Shown: piece by piece, positions 45,316-54,786 of the stretch
How positions within the stretch are numbered: the first letter of the stretch is position 1
How the letters are laid out: the number at the start of each line of letters is the position of its first letter
NCBI GenBank assembly: GCA_003142595.1
Contig: PLMU01000003.1
Span: forward strand, 132,501 to 196,500
Source: Phycisphaerales bacterium
Lineage (GTDB): Bacteria > Planctomycetota > Phycisphaerae > Sedimentisphaerales > UBA12454
DNA: 64,000 nt
Reading direction: 5' to 3'
Translations under genes and position numbers: made by a program
The notes under the pieces: model-generated
The model's input: the letters and a program-made list of their open reading frames with translations, nothing else
Told to the model about the DNA's origin: nothing
Databases searched by the model: none

Positions 45316-47778
45316 TTGGATAAACCGGTGAACTTAAGCTTAAAAGCTCTGCAGGTAATTGCTTTGGCAGTTATGGTGATGTTATTTTTTAGTTGTTTAA
45401 GTTTCAATATCGGCGACTTTCCCAGCAGATATGTCTGGCCTAACAATCACCCTTCCGCCAACTGGTGCGGCTTTGTCGGCGCTTTTTTTGCTTATTATCT
45501 GATGTATTACATCGGGCCGGGAGTGTTCATCGCGCTCGCCTCGGCAATTACCGCTATTTTTGTAAGACTTGCAAACAGGGAAATAAACCAGCCGATTATA
45601 CGATTCGTCGGAATGCTGCTCGTAACCGCGGCGGTATCGTCTGTCATTTATATGCTCTGGCCCAATCCCGCTTCGGCTCTTCCTACCGGCAGCGGCGGAA
45701 TTCTCGGCGCCGGCGCGGTTTTATTTTTAAAGAAAAATTTCTCGCTGCTCGGCACTGTCATTATCGTCCTGAGCAGTTTTATCGTTGGTGCGATTCTGCT
45801 TGCCGATGCGATTGTCATTGGTGTTCTCCATTTATGCGGCGCACTGTTTACCCGCTCCGGCGGCGTTTTCGCTCCGGCCTGGTCAGCGGCAAGAGACCAT
45901 TCACGAAGTCTTTCGAAAATATGGAAAAAATTAAGCGTCAAAAAACCTCAGCCGACTGTGGCACAGCTCCTTGCCGAAGAAGCGCAGCAGATTGTCCAGC
46001 AGGCCCCGCCGCAGCAGCAAATTGTTAAGAACGATGAGGCTATCGAAGACCACCTCGATAAAAAACCTTTGCTTGACACTGTAACTGTAGAGACTAAAGA
46101 CGATAGCAGGCCCAAGGACATCGAACAAGCCTACGAATCGGAATGCTACGAAGGCTATCAGCTTCCACCGCTGGATTTGCTTATGGAGCCTGAATATAGT
46201 TTCGGCTCTGTGCAGGAAAAAATCATCAAGGCAAAATCCGTCGCTCTCGAGCAGGTTCTCACCGAATTTGGAATCGAAGCGCACGTCGTCGGCTCAGAGC
46301 CCGGCCCCACGATAACAATGTTTGAGCTGGCTCTCGCCCCCGGCGTTAAAGTCAGCCAGATATCGAATCTCTCCAATGATATAGCCCGTGCCCTGGGAGC
46401 GCTTGCCGTGCGAATCGTTGCTCCTCTGGCCGGCAAACATACAATCGGAATTGAAGTGCCGAACAGCCAGAAGGAAACCGTCCGGCTCAAAGATCTGGTT
46501 GTTCGCGCAGGTGAAAGCTACAAAAAAATGGAGATGCCTTTGTTCCTCGGCAAAGACTCTTCCGGCCAGGCCATCGTCAGTGACCTTACGACTATGCCTC
46601 ACCTTCTTATTGCCGGCACTACCGGCTCGGGCAAAAGCGTCTGCATTAATAGTATCATAATGAGTATTATGCTCACAAAAAGACCTGACGAGGTTAAACT
46701 TGTTCTCGTTGACCCGAAAATGGTCGAGATGACGGCCTTTTCCAAAATCCCGCATTTGATGGCCCCGATTGTAACGGAAATCAGCAAGGCCGAACAGATT
46801 TTCGAATGGGCCACGATGAAAATGGACGAACGTTACGCCCTCTTTGCCGAAGCAGGCGTCAAAAATATCGCAGGCTACAATTTGCTCGGCACCGAGGAAA
46901 TCATACGAAGATTTAATCCACAAAGTCCCGAAGAAGAAGCAAAGATTCCAAAACGTCTGCCGTATTTTATGATTATCGTCGACGAACTGGCCGACTTGAT
47001 GATGACCTCCTCAAAAGAAATAGAAGCTTACATTGTTCGCATCGCTCAAAAGAGCCGTGCCGTTGGAATTCATGTTGTCCTTGCTACTCAGCGCCCGCAG
47101 GCAACCGTCGTTACAGGCCTTATCAAGGCAAACCTGCCGAGCCGAATAAGTTTCCGCGTCGCATCTCGAATGGACAGTCGAATCGTCCTCGACCAGAACG
47201 GCGCCGAAACACTACTCGGCCAGGGTGATATGCTCTTCCTTAAACCCGGCACAAGCGACCTTGTCCGCGCTCAGGGCGCCTTCGTGGACGAATCCGAAGT
47301 CCGCAAAGTCGTCCAGCACCTCGCCGAGCAGGCCGAGCCGCAGTTCCATCCGGAGCTTATGCAGCTTAATAGACTCGACGCCGCCGCGGCAGGCAAGGAT
47401 GAAATGTTCGACCAGGCCGTGCGGATTATTCTCGAATCCCAGCGAGGCAGCGTTTCTCTGCTCCAGAGAAAACTCAGCATAGGCTACGCCCGCGCAAGCA
47501 GAATTATCGAAGCGATGGCCGCTTCCGGCATCCTCGGCGAATACAAAGGCAGCCAGGCCCGCGAAGTTACTATGACCCTTGAAGAATACGAAAGACTCAA
47601 AGAACAAATGGACACCGACAAAGCCGCAGGATTCTCTGATATGCAGGACGACCAGTCGGCAGATGACAATAATAAAGACGATGATGACGCTCCATCGGAT
47701 AAAGCTCCGCACAGCGTTAAGGAAGTCGATTATGATTATTCTCCGCCGCCGCAGCAACAGGAGACTATTAATTCATAA
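45316..47778 (+). CDS. ftsK: DNA translocase FtsK
   Basis: 820 residues. Four N-terminal membrane spans (about residues 15-165), a linker of about 150 residues rich in Gln/Lys, then the motor domain: Walker A GTTGSGKSV near residue 434, Walker B MIIVDELADLMM, and the wIHwing-like gamma domain at the C-terminus (FDQAVRIILESQRGSVSLLQRKLSIGYARASRIIEAMA). It pumps chromosome DNA toward the septum. Start TTG 45316 is chosen because GAGGTGA lies just upstream with good spacing; a later ATG would cut the first span. Confidence 0.97.
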   Translation: MDKPVNLSLKALQVIALAVMVMLFFSCLSFNIGDFPSRYVWPNNHPSANWCGFVGAFFAYYLMYYIGPGVFIALASAITAIFVRLANREINQPIIRFVGMLLVTAAVSSVIYMLWPNPASALPTGSGGILGAGAVLFLKKNFSLLGTVIIVLSSFIVGAILLADAIVIGVLHLCGALFTRSGGVFAPAWSAARDHSRSLSKIWKKLSVKKPQPTVAQLLAEEAQQIVQQAPPQQQIVKNDEAIEDHLDKKPLLDTVTVETKDDSRPKDIEQAYESECYEGYQLPPLDLLMEPEYSFGSVQEKIIKAKSVALEQVLTEFGIEAHVVGSEPGPTITMFELALAPGVKVSQISNLSNDIARALGALAVRIVAPLAGKHTIGIEVPNSQKETVRLKDLVVRAGESYKKMEMPLFLGKDSSGQAIVSDLTTMPHLLIAGTTGSGKSVCINSIIMSIMLTKRPDEVKLVLVDPKMVEMTAFSKIPHLMAPIVTEISKAEQIFEWATMKMDERYALFAEAGVKNIAGYNLLGTEEIIRRFNPQSPEEEAKIPKRLPYFMIIVDELADLMMTSSKEIEAYIVRIAQKSRAVGIHVVLATQRPQATVVTGLIKANLPSRISFRVASRMDSRIVLDQNGAETLLGQGDMLFLKPGTSDLVRAQGAFVDESEVRKVVQHLAEQAEPQFHPELMQLNRLDAAAAGKDEMFDQAVRIILESQRGSVSLLQRKLSIGYARASRIIEAMAASGILGEYKGSQAREVTMTLEEYERLKEQMDTDKAAGFSDMQDDQSADDNNKDDDDAPSDKAPHSVKEVDYDYSPPPQQQETINS

Positions 47779-47783
47779 AAAAT

Positions 47784-48476
47784 ATGGATGAACCCAAACA
47801 AACGCAGCCGCCTTTACCGCAGGGCACAAAACAGTGTCCGTATTGTGCCGAGATAATTCTCGCCGCAGCGATAAAGTGCCGTTACTGCGGCGAATTCCTC
47901 AATAAACCCATCAAAGATTCTCCTGGCGAAAAAACGCCAGACGAAAAAAAACAAACAGGCCCGCTTTTCGAGGCCTCGCCTTCTCTGTGGATTCTCACTC
48001 CAAGCTTCTTGAAAACAGCTATTGCGATTGCTGTTTTATATTTTCTGGCGTTCTGGCCGGCAGACAAACTGCTGACGCAACTTAAAATTAATCCTAATGA
48101 GATTGCGGCGATACAAAAGTATAGAGTTATCGTGGGTCTTTCGCTGATGGCCGCGGCTTTACTTGTCTATTTATTCAAAATTATCAAACTCAAAAGTACT
48201 CGCTATCGCATATCAACCGACAGAATCGAATGGTCAAGAGGCCTGCTTGGAAAACGAATTGATAATATTGATATGTTCCGCATTATCGATATGAGTCTGA
48301 ATCGCGGTTTTTTTGACGGCCTTGTCGGGATTGGCATTGTTGTGCTGATTACCACAGACAAAACCGACCCCGAATTCAGATTTGAAAAAGTCTCCAGAGC
48401 CAAACAGCTTTACGACATCATCAAAAAAGCAAGTCTCGACGCCGACGGCAAAAGAAGCGTCGTCCACCTCGAATAA
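47784..48476 (+). CDS. Zinc-ribbon and PH-domain membrane protein
   Basis: 230 residues. CPYCAEIILAAAIKCRYCGEFL (two CxxC, residues 18-38) is a double-CxxC zinc ribbon. Two membrane spans follow (LKTAIAIAVLYFLAFWPAD and VIVGLSLMAAALLVYLF), then a bacterial PH domain (YRISTDRIEWSRGLLGKRIDNIDMFRIIDMSLNRGFFDGLVGIGIVVLITTDK). The composition matches known planctomycete zinc-ribbon/PH proteins without assigned function. It follows ftsK by 5 bases and may share its transcript. Confidence 0.85.
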   Translation: MDEPKQTQPPLPQGTKQCPYCAEIILAAAIKCRYCGEFLNKPIKDSPGEKTPDEKKQTGPLFEASPSLWILTPSFLKTAIAIAVLYFLAFWPADKLLTQLKINPNEIAAIQKYRVIVGLSLMAAALLVYLFKIIKLKSTRYRISTDRIEWSRGLLGKRIDNIDMFRIIDMSLNRGFFDGLVGIGIVVLITTDKTDPEFRFEKVSRAKQLYDIIKKASLDADGKRSVVHLE

Positions 48477-48505
48477 ACCGGCCATTTGCCGGCAGCTATT
48501 TTTTC

Positions 48506-48534
48506 TTTACTTTTCGCCTCTTCTTAAATAGAAT
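48506..48534 (+). promoter_or_regulatory. Promoter of cimA
   Basis: TTTACT (48506-48511), a 17-base spacer and TAGAAT (48529-48534), 35 bases before ATG 48570. No leader peptide or riboswitch-like structure is visible in the 93-base gap. A short CCGGC/GCCGG hairpin with a T run at 48478-48505 may terminate the upstream transcript. Confidence 0.45.
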
Positions 48535-48569
48535 TGTATGTGTGTTTGTTTATTAAAAACAGGCAGACT

Positions 48570-50144
48570 ATGGAAAAAATAAAAATCTACGATACGACTC
48601 TTCGCGATGGAATGCAGGCTGAGGGCATCAGTTTTTCGCTCGATGATAAGCTGGCTATCGCCAGGCATCTCGACAATCTGGGTTTCGACTATGTCGAAGG
48701 CGGTTATTCCTCGAGCAACCCAAAGGAAATGCAGTTCTTTGTTGAGGTTGCCAAATTCGGCTTGAAGGGAACAAAAATCGCCGGCTTCGGCAACACCAGA
48801 AGAGCCGATGCGACCGTCCAAAATGACGCCTCGTTAAACGCCATTCTCGCCTGCAAAACCTCCGTTGCCACTCTTGTCGGCAAATGCTGGGACATGCACG
48901 TTACAGAAGTCCTGCGATGCAGCCTCGAAGATAATATCAAAATCTGCGCCGAATCTGTTGAGTATATGAAATCAAAAGGATTGGAAGTGATTTTCGACGC
49001 CGAGCATTTCTTCGACGGCTTCAAAAAAAATCCCGATTACGCGATGAAGGTGCTTGCCGCCGTTGTCGATGCCGGCGCCGATGTGCTCGCTCTTTGCGAA
49101 ACCAATGGCGGAGCTCTGCCGCAGGAAGTTTACGACATTACAAAAGCCGTAAAACAAAAATTCGGTAAAGTATCTCTCGGCATTCATTGTCATAATGATA
49201 CAGATTGTGCGGTTGCAAATTCTCTTGCCGCCGTCCACGCAGGCGCCCGCCACGTCCAGGGCACAATCAATGGCCTGGGCGAAAGAACCGGCAATGCCAA
49301 CCTCTGCACGATTATTCCGAATCTCGCATTGAAAATGGGCTATGAGGTTTTAAGCTCCGACAAAATAAAAATGCTGACAGAGATTTCGCGTTTCGTTTCT
49401 GAAATTGCCAATCTTTCGCCTGCTTCGAATATGCCCTACGTCGGCGAAAGTGCATTTGCCCACAAAGCGGGTCTGCACGTCGATGCCCTGCGAAAAAATA
49501 AAAAAACTTATGAGCACATCGACCCGTCGCTTGTCGGGAATGAGCGAAGATTTCTAATCTCCGAGTTGTCCGGCAAGGCCAACGTTCTTGCCAAACTGGA
49601 AAAAGCGAATATCACACAGGACCCGCATCTTGCCCGCAAAATCCTCAACGAAGTTCAGAACCTCGAAAACAAAGGTTATCAGTTTGAGGCCGCCGAGGCC
49701 AGTTTCGAATTGCTGGTCAAAAAAATGATGGGCACTTATAAACCGTTTTTCAAACTGGAAAAATTCCACATCACCGTCGAAAAGGACCTTTACGGAAAAA
49801 TGGTCAGCCAGGCCACCGTCAAGCTCATTGTCAACGGTTCTGTCGAACACGTTGTAAACGAAAGTGACGGCCCTGTCGATGCTCTTTACGGCGCGCTGTG
49901 TAAATCGCTCGAAAGAATTTACCCCTCCGTCCGCGAAATGCACTTAATCGATTATAAAGTTCGCATCGTCAACCCCGCCGCCGCTACCGCCGCCACAACA
50001 AGAGTTGTCATAGAGACTCGCGACAAGGACGCAATCTGGGGTACTGTCGGCGTGTCGGAAAATATTATCGAAGCAAGCTGGCAGGCGCTTGTTGACAGCG
50101 TCGAATACAAACTCATCAAAGACGGCAAAATTCCTCAAGACTAA
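48570..50144 (+). CDS. cimA: Citramalate synthase
   Basis: 524 residues from ATG 48570 (MEKIKIYDTTLRDG), with AGG upstream. Condenses acetyl-CoA with pyruvate to (R)-citramalate, the first step of a threonine-independent route to isoleucine. The HMGL-like barrel shows DTTLRDGMQAEG, GGYSSSNPKEM, FDAEHFFDGFKKNP and HCHNDTDCAVANSLAAVHAGARHVQGTINGLGERTGN; the C-terminal regulatory half (GMTVTVEKD-like segments to LIDYKVRIVNP) is the length of CimA. It is assigned to CimA rather than LeuA by the TTLRDGMQAEG/GGYSSSNPKE form. Convergent with dnaE. Confidence 0.93.
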   Translation: MEKIKIYDTTLRDGMQAEGISFSLDDKLAIARHLDNLGFDYVEGGYSSSNPKEMQFFVEVAKFGLKGTKIAGFGNTRRADATVQNDASLNAILACKTSVATLVGKCWDMHVTEVLRCSLEDNIKICAESVEYMKSKGLEVIFDAEHFFDGFKKNPDYAMKVLAAVVDAGADVLALCETNGGALPQEVYDITKAVKQKFGKVSLGIHCHNDTDCAVANSLAAVHAGARHVQGTINGLGERTGNANLCTIIPNLALKMGYEVLSSDKIKMLTEISRFVSEIANLSPASNMPYVGESAFAHKAGLHVDALRKNKKTYEHIDPSLVGNERRFLISELSGKANVLAKLEKANITQDPHLARKILNEVQNLENKGYQFEAAEASFELLVKKMMGTYKPFFKLEKFHITVEKDLYGKMVSQATVKLIVNGSVEHVVNESDGPVDALYGALCKSLERIYPSVREMHLIDYKVRIVNPAAATAATTRVVIETRDKDAIWGTVGVSENIIEASWQALVDSVEYKLIKDGKIPQD

Positions 50145-50150
50145 CACTCT

Positions 50151-50199
50151 CTGTCATTCTGAACTTTACCCGCCTCTGGCGGAGAAGTGAAGAATCTCG
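50151..50199. repeat. Dispersed intergenic repeat element (GTCATTCTGA ... GAAGAATCTC type)
   Basis: The gap between the convergent cimA and dnaE stops is filled by one element: GTCATTCTGA at one end, GAAGAATCTC at the other, and an inner palindrome CCGCC-TCT-GGCGG (50170-50182). This arrangement is known to me from many environmental genomes as a short, non-coding repeat. Only one copy is present in this window, so the call rests on resemblance. Confidence 0.55.
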
Positions 50200-50213
50200 C
50201 AACAGCTTCCTAA

Positions 50214-53200
50214 TCACCTTGACAACTGAAAATTATTTGTCCCGACGAGATTTTCCATCTGCCTGCAAAAATCTGTTGAAGGATTGACCGCCAGATTTCT
50301 GCTGGCCATAGTCTTTACCTTTATCCCTGTGATTGTTTTAACGGTTATATAAACCGGGCTTTTGCCGCGATGTGCCGAACATATACTTTTTAATGATGCG
50401 ATTTTTTCCTTTGTCGCCTCCGCCTCGTCGAGCAGAATATTCACTTTCGTATTTACCGCCAGTTTCGTCGCCGCGTTTTCAATATCAATCAGTTCTTCGC
50501 AGATTATCTGCGGCGTTTCCCTTGTCAGGTCGATTCTGCCTTTGACAAACAAAATTCTATCGACTTCCAGCATCTGCCCGAACACCGCGAAGCAATCCGA
50601 CCACATCACAACCTCGCAGGTTCCCTGTAAATCCGCCAGCGTAAAGACCGCCATTTTCGCCCCTGCGTTTCTGCCGTTGCGGGTAACAATGCTGCGGATT
50701 TTCTGCACCATCCCGCCGAGTATTATCGGTTTGCCGGAAGTTTCTTCTTTTAGCTGCGATGTATTTGCCGTGCTGTAAACGCTTATCGTATCGGCGTGTT
50801 CGCTTAACGGGTTTTTCGTAACATAAAGTCCAAGCACCTCTTTTTCATACGCCAGCATTTGTGTTTCCGGCCACGCCGGCACATCGGGCAGTTTCTGATG
50901 GTCCTGCGCGTAATCTTTTTCTACTTTATTCGATTCGAAGAGCCCCATTTGTCCGCTTGCACGGTCAACCTGCAGATTTGAACCGGCTTTCATCATCGTC
51001 TCAAGCCCCATCATCATCTGCGATCTGCTTCCGCCAAGTTTATCGAACGCCCCGGCTTTAATCAGCGATTCGATTACCTGTTTATTGACAAGCCGCAAAT
51101 CTACATTCTCGCAAAAGTGGAACAAACTGTGAAATTGTCCAATTTTTTCTCGCGCCGCAATAATCTGTTCAACCGCTTTTTCGCCGACTCCTTTAACTGC
51201 CGCAAGTCCGAACCGTATCAGTCCGCTGTCGGCTTTATGCTCGTGCTGCTCCTGATAAATTACCGTAAAATCTGTGAAGCTTTCATTTATATCGGGCGGC
51301 GCGACTTCGATGCCCATCTGCCTGCATTCCTGGATGTATTCCGCCACCTTGTCCGTATCGACTTTTTCATAAGTCAGCAGCGAAGCCATAAATTCCACCG
51401 GCCAATACGCCTTTAGATACGCCGTCTGAAATGCGATTACCGAATATCGCGTCGCGTGACTTTTATTAAAACCGTATCCCGCGAATCGGTGTATAAGCTC
51501 GAATATTTCATTCGCTTTTTCCTCATTCAATCCTTTATTGCCGCAGCCTTCGATAAATTTATGTTTCTGTTTTGAAATCACCGAAGCCTGTTTTTTGCTT
51601 ATCGCCTTGATTAGCGTATACGCCCCCCGCAGCGGTATATCGCCCAGCTTATTGCAAATCCGCATTACCTGTTCCTGGTAAACCATAATGCCGAAAGTCT
51701 CTTCGAGAACATCCTTCATTATCGGATGCGGCACAGTCCATCTTGCCCCGTGTTTCCTGTCAACAAAATCGCCAATCAGCGCCATCGGACCCGGCCGGTA
51801 AAGTGCGTTCGCCGCGATAAGGTCTTCGATTCGGTCGGGTTTCAATCGCATAAGCAAATCCTGCATTCCGCCGGATTCAAACTGAAACACGCCTTTTGTT
51901 CTGCCCGAAGCAAAAATCTCATATACTTTCGCATCGGCAAGGTCTATTTTTTCAATATCTATTTTTTTGCCATGCGTCGTTTCAACAAGGTCAATCGTAT
52001 GCTGAATGACGCTCAGCGTTCGCAGCCCCAGAAAATCCATTTTCAAAAGACCAATCTTGTCTATCAGCGGCCCTTCAAATTGCGTTATTATGTCTTCGGA
52101 TTTCGAGTCGCGATACAACGGCAGAAAATTCGTCAACGGCTCATCGGCAATCACAACTCCGCACGCGTGAACCGATGCGTGCCGTGTAAGGCCTTCGAGT
52201 CTTTTCCCGATATCGATAACTTTTCTCATCGTCGGATTGCTGTCATAAGCCTTCTTGAAATCAGGCTCCTGCTTCAGCGCATCCTCAAGCGTAATATTTA
52301 AAGTCGCAGGCACAAGTTTCGCCAGCTTGTCCACTTCCGACAGCGGAACGTCGAGCACCCTGCCAACGTCGCGAATCACCGCGCGTGCCTTCATCGTCCC
52401 GAAAGTTATTATTTGCGCGATATGACCGTATTTACTTCTGACGTAATCTAAAAGTTTAGCCCTGCCGTCCTGGCAGATATCAATATCGATATCCGGCAAT
52501 TCGTTTCGCTCCGGGTCCATAAACCGCTCGAACAGCAAATCGTATCGAATCGGGTCGACATTGCAAAGTCCAAGGCAATATCCGACAACCGTGCCGACTC
52601 CGCTGCCTCTTGCTCCGGTTGGAATATTATTTTCCGCTGCGTATCTGCAAAAATCCCATACAATCAGAAAATAACTCGAAAATCCTTTGCTCTCGATAAC
52701 TTCCAGCTCATGGTCGAGCCGCTGTTTTATTTCTTTGGTGATTTTTCCGTATCGTTTCTCCGCACCTTCATAACAGAGTTTCGTGAGAAATTTATCAGCC
52801 GTCGAACCGTCCGCAGGCTTGAAACTCGGCGCGTGCCTGCTCTTCGTATCGATTTCAACATTACATCTTTCCGCAACCAGCAGCGTATTATCGCAAGCCT
52901 CGGGAACATCGGCAAAAAGCTCCCGCATTTCCTTGCTGCTCTTTACATAAACATCAGGCGGATAATGCATCCTGTCGGCATCAGGAACTTTTTTGCCGGT
53001 GCTTATGCAAGTCAGCGCATCGTGCGCTTCATAATCCGATGCATCGAGAAAATGACTATCATTCGTTGCAAGCATCGGCAGCGACATCTTCTTTGCCAAA
53101 TCTATTATCGCCTGCCGAACGTGAGGTACATCGGTAGGTTTGTGGTCCTGGATCTCAAGGAAAAATCGTTTTTCGCCGAAAATTTTCAAATAATCTTCGA

Positions 53201-53684
53201 CTGCTCTTTTAGCCGCCTCGATATCCTGCTTTGCGAGCATCGCATTGACTTCGCCCTTCAGGCACGCCGTTGAGCAGATAAGCCCTTCGTTCAGCTCGGC
53301 AAGAATTTCTTTATCGATTCGCGGCCGGTAGTAAAAACCTTCGGTATATCCGATACTCGCCAGTTTCAGCAGGTTTTTATACCCGGCGTTGTTCTCAGCC
53401 AGCAGGATAAGATGATACGCGGCGTCAGAAATTGAGGATTTTTGTTTGTTATGTCGGCTGTCAGGCGAGATATATGCCTCGATTCCGATGATTGGTTTGA
53501 TATTAGCCGCCCTTGCGGCAAGGTAGAAGTCGATAACGCCAAACATATTGCCGTGGTCGGTTATCGCGGCACTGGTCTGCCCATCGGCAGCGCATCGGGC
53601 GAATAGTTTCTCCGGCACAATCGCCCCATCCAGCAGCGAATACTGCGTATGTAAATGAAGATGACTAAATCCCTTCTCCGACAT
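50214..53684 (-). CDS. dnaE: DNA polymerase III alpha subunit
   Basis: 1156 residues, the replicative polymerase. N-terminal PHP domain (FSHLHLHTQYSLLDGA, AITDHGNMFG), the palm with the catalytic aspartates in ELPDIDIDICQDGR and LLKMDFLGLRTLSVI, KARAVIRDVGRVL, and the fingers region with FNKSHATRYSVIAFQTAYLKAYWPVEFMASLL. The C-terminal part has the OB-fold (PIILGGMVQKIRSIVTRNGRNAGAKMAVFTLADLQGTCEV). The length is normal. Convergent with cimA. Confidence 0.97.
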   Translation of the reverse strand: MSEKGFSHLHLHTQYSLLDGAIVPEKLFARCAADGQTSAAITDHGNMFGVIDFYLAARAANIKPIIGIEAYISPDSRHNKQKSSISDAAYHLILLAENNAGYKNLLKLASIGYTEGFYYRPRIDKEILAELNEGLICSTACLKGEVNAMLAKQDIEAAKRAVEDYLKIFGEKRFFLEIQDHKPTDVPHVRQAIIDLAKKMSLPMLATNDSHFLDASDYEAHDALTCISTGKKVPDADRMHYPPDVYVKSSKEMRELFADVPEACDNTLLVAERCNVEIDTKSRHAPSFKPADGSTADKFLTKLCYEGAEKRYGKITKEIKQRLDHELEVIESKGFSSYFLIVWDFCRYAAENNIPTGARGSGVGTVVGYCLGLCNVDPIRYDLLFERFMDPERNELPDIDIDICQDGRAKLLDYVRSKYGHIAQIITFGTMKARAVIRDVGRVLDVPLSEVDKLAKLVPATLNITLEDALKQEPDFKKAYDSNPTMRKVIDIGKRLEGLTRHASVHACGVVIADEPLTNFLPLYRDSKSEDIITQFEGPLIDKIGLLKMDFLGLRTLSVIQHTIDLVETTHGKKIDIEKIDLADAKVYEIFASGRTKGVFQFESGGMQDLLMRLKPDRIEDLIAANALYRPGPMALIGDFVDRKHGARWTVPHPIMKDVLEETFGIMVYQEQVMRICNKLGDIPLRGAYTLIKAISKKQASVISKQKHKFIEGCGNKGLNEEKANEIFELIHRFAGYGFNKSHATRYSVIAFQTAYLKAYWPVEFMASLLTYEKVDTDKVAEYIQECRQMGIEVAPPDINESFTDFTVIYQEQHEHKADSGLIRFGLAAVKGVGEKAVEQIIAAREKIGQFHSLFHFCENVDLRLVNKQVIESLIKAGAFDKLGGSRSQMMMGLETMMKAGSNLQVDRASGQMGLFESNKVEKDYAQDHQKLPDVPAWPETQMLAYEKEVLGLYVTKNPLSEHADTISVYSTANTSQLKEETSGKPIILGGMVQKIRSIVTRNGRNAGAKMAVFTLADLQGTCEVVMWSDCFAVFGQMLEVDRILFVKGRIDLTRETPQIICEELIDIENAATKLAVNTKVNILLDEAEATKEKIASLKSICSAHRGKSPVYITVKTITGIKVKTMASRNLAVNPSTDFCRQMENLVGTNNFQLSR

Positions 53685-53795
53685 ATGTTATAACCTTATG
53701 AATGATTGCGCCAGTTTTCTATCCGTTGCTTATTATAGAATCAGAAATGAAAAAGAAAAAAGGAAAATAATAATTTGTTTTATTTCGTTGTTTAG

Positions 53796-53816
53796 CCCCC
53801 GGACCTGTGCCGGGGG
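53796..53816. repeat. Short GC hairpin in the dnaE upstream region
   Basis: A 7-bp stem (CCCCCGG with CCGGGGG, loop of 7) lies 112 bases upstream of dnaE. It has no T tract, so its role is unclear. The 216-base gap 53685-53900 otherwise holds the terminator described next and no gene. Confidence 0.45.
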
Positions 53817-53835
53817 TCGTGGTCCGTTTCAATCC

Positions 53836-53886
53836 AAAAACCCGCCGGCCTGCCCTGAACTTATTGAAGGGTTTATCCGGCGGGTT
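53836..53886 (-). terminator. Terminator hairpin built on a CCCTGAA...GAAGGG repeat
   Basis: A 10-bp outer stem AACCCGCCGG (53839-53848) / CCGGCGGGTT (53877-53886) encloses the motif CCCTGAACTTATTGAAGGG (53853-53871), itself a small inverted repeat. On the minus strand the outer stem runs into a five-T tract, 14 bases after the stop of the Cys-rich gene. CCCTGAAC...GAAGGG is a common REP-like motif in many bacteria. Confidence 0.7.
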
Positions 53887-53900
53887 AATCATTTCTTTTG

Positions 53901-54293
53901 CTATTTCTTGGGTTTGCCTTCTTTTTTGTCTTTGTCCATCATTGGGCAACTGGCTTTATTAGGCTCTGACAAACTAGCAGCTCTTTTAGAACACATTGGA
54001 CAGGTACAGCCCGGCTGGCACTTTCCTGCCTCGCCCTTATGTCCAAACCAGCTTTTTTCTCCGCATTCGCCGCGGCCTTCCCTTTCGCCTCTGTCCCAGC
54101 AGACTTCTCTGCCGTAGCCATCACCACCGCATATTCCCATCATATTATGATGGTTGCAGCACATCAGATGCATCATAGTCAGCACATGGCCGAACACTGC
54201 ACCTATCGCCATAAATGCGATTGCGATAAAAAGTGCTTTCCAGCTTTGGCAGCAGCAACAGCTTTTACTATCATGTTTTTCATTTTCGCCCAT
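53901..54293 (-). CDS. Cysteine-rich single-span membrane protein, unknown
   Basis: 130 residues with 14 cysteines, several His and Met. A short N-terminus with CCCC (residues 12-15) precedes one membrane helix (ALFIAIAFMAIGAVFGHVLTMM); a Cys/Met/His-rich stretch follows (LMCCNHHNMMGICGG) and later CQPGCTCPMC and SCPMMDKDKKEG. The SD AAGGAG 8 bases before ATG 54293 supports it as a real gene. Composition suggests binding of soft metal ions or Fe-S/thiol chemistry at a membrane, but no known family is recognised. Its trailing hairpin (53836-53886) fits a single-gene transcript. Confidence 0.75.
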   Translation of the reverse strand: MGENEKHDSKSCCCCQSWKALFIAIAFMAIGAVFGHVLTMMHLMCCNHHNMMGICGGDGYGREVCWDRGEREGRGECGEKSWFGHKGEAGKCQPGCTCPMCSKRAASLSEPNKASCPMMDKDKKEGKPKK

Positions 54294-54392
54294 TTTTAAT
54301 TCTCCTTAAAATTAGGTATTTTCAATGCCGTAATAATACCACAATCCCCCTCAAACTACAATCGTTAAGATGGCCAAGCCATAATCCCGAAT

Positions 54393-54770
54393 TTATTTCA
54401 CAGCAATTACGCTTATTTCAACTCTTCCATCTTTCGGCAAAGCTTTCACTGCAACCGTCACCCTCGCCGGATAAGGCTCGGAAAAATACGTTGCATAGAC
54501 CTCGTTCATTTTTGAAAATTCGCTCATATCCGCAAGATATACATCTGCCTTCACGACATTTGCAAGGCCGCTTCCTGCCGCGGTTAACACTGCCTTTATA
54601 TTTTCAAGTGCCTGTTTCGTTTCTGCGGCAATTCCGCCCTCGGCAAGTTTCCCTGTCTTTGGGTCGAGTCCCAACTGCCCTGACACAAAAATTATTTCTC
54701 CTGCCGAGATTGCCTGTGAATAAGGTCCGATTGCCGCTGGTGCATTTTCAGTATTTATCTTTTTAATCAT
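54393..54770 (-). CDS. ridA: RidA-family reactive intermediate deaminase
   Basis: 125 residues from ATG 54770, which has GGAG 6 bases upstream; two earlier start codons are in frame. APAAIGPYSQAI opens the family fold, with VSGQLGLDPKTGKL, the conserved Arg in YPARVTVAVKALPKDGRVEISVIAVK and the Glu nearby. It hydrolyses 2-aminoacrylate and related enamines. Sixteen bases separate its start from the upstream methyltransferase stop. Confidence 0.95.
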   Translation of the reverse strand: MIKKINTENAPAAIGPYSQAISAGEIIFVSGQLGLDPKTGKLAEGGIAAETKQALENIKAVLTAAGSGLANVVKADVYLADMSEFSKMNEVYATYFSEPYPARVTVAVKALPKDGRVEISVIAVK

Positions 54771-54786
54771 TTTCATCTCCAATCGT

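Noticed and set aside
48477-48569. Ile/Leu leader peptide or T-box ahead of cimA
   Set aside because: No short frame rich in Ile/Leu/Val and no terminator/antiterminator pair was found.
53698-54117. A 139-residue plus-strand frame
   Set aside because: It overlaps the repeats and the Cys-rich gene, shows no domain, and the minus-strand frame has a strong SD and terminator.
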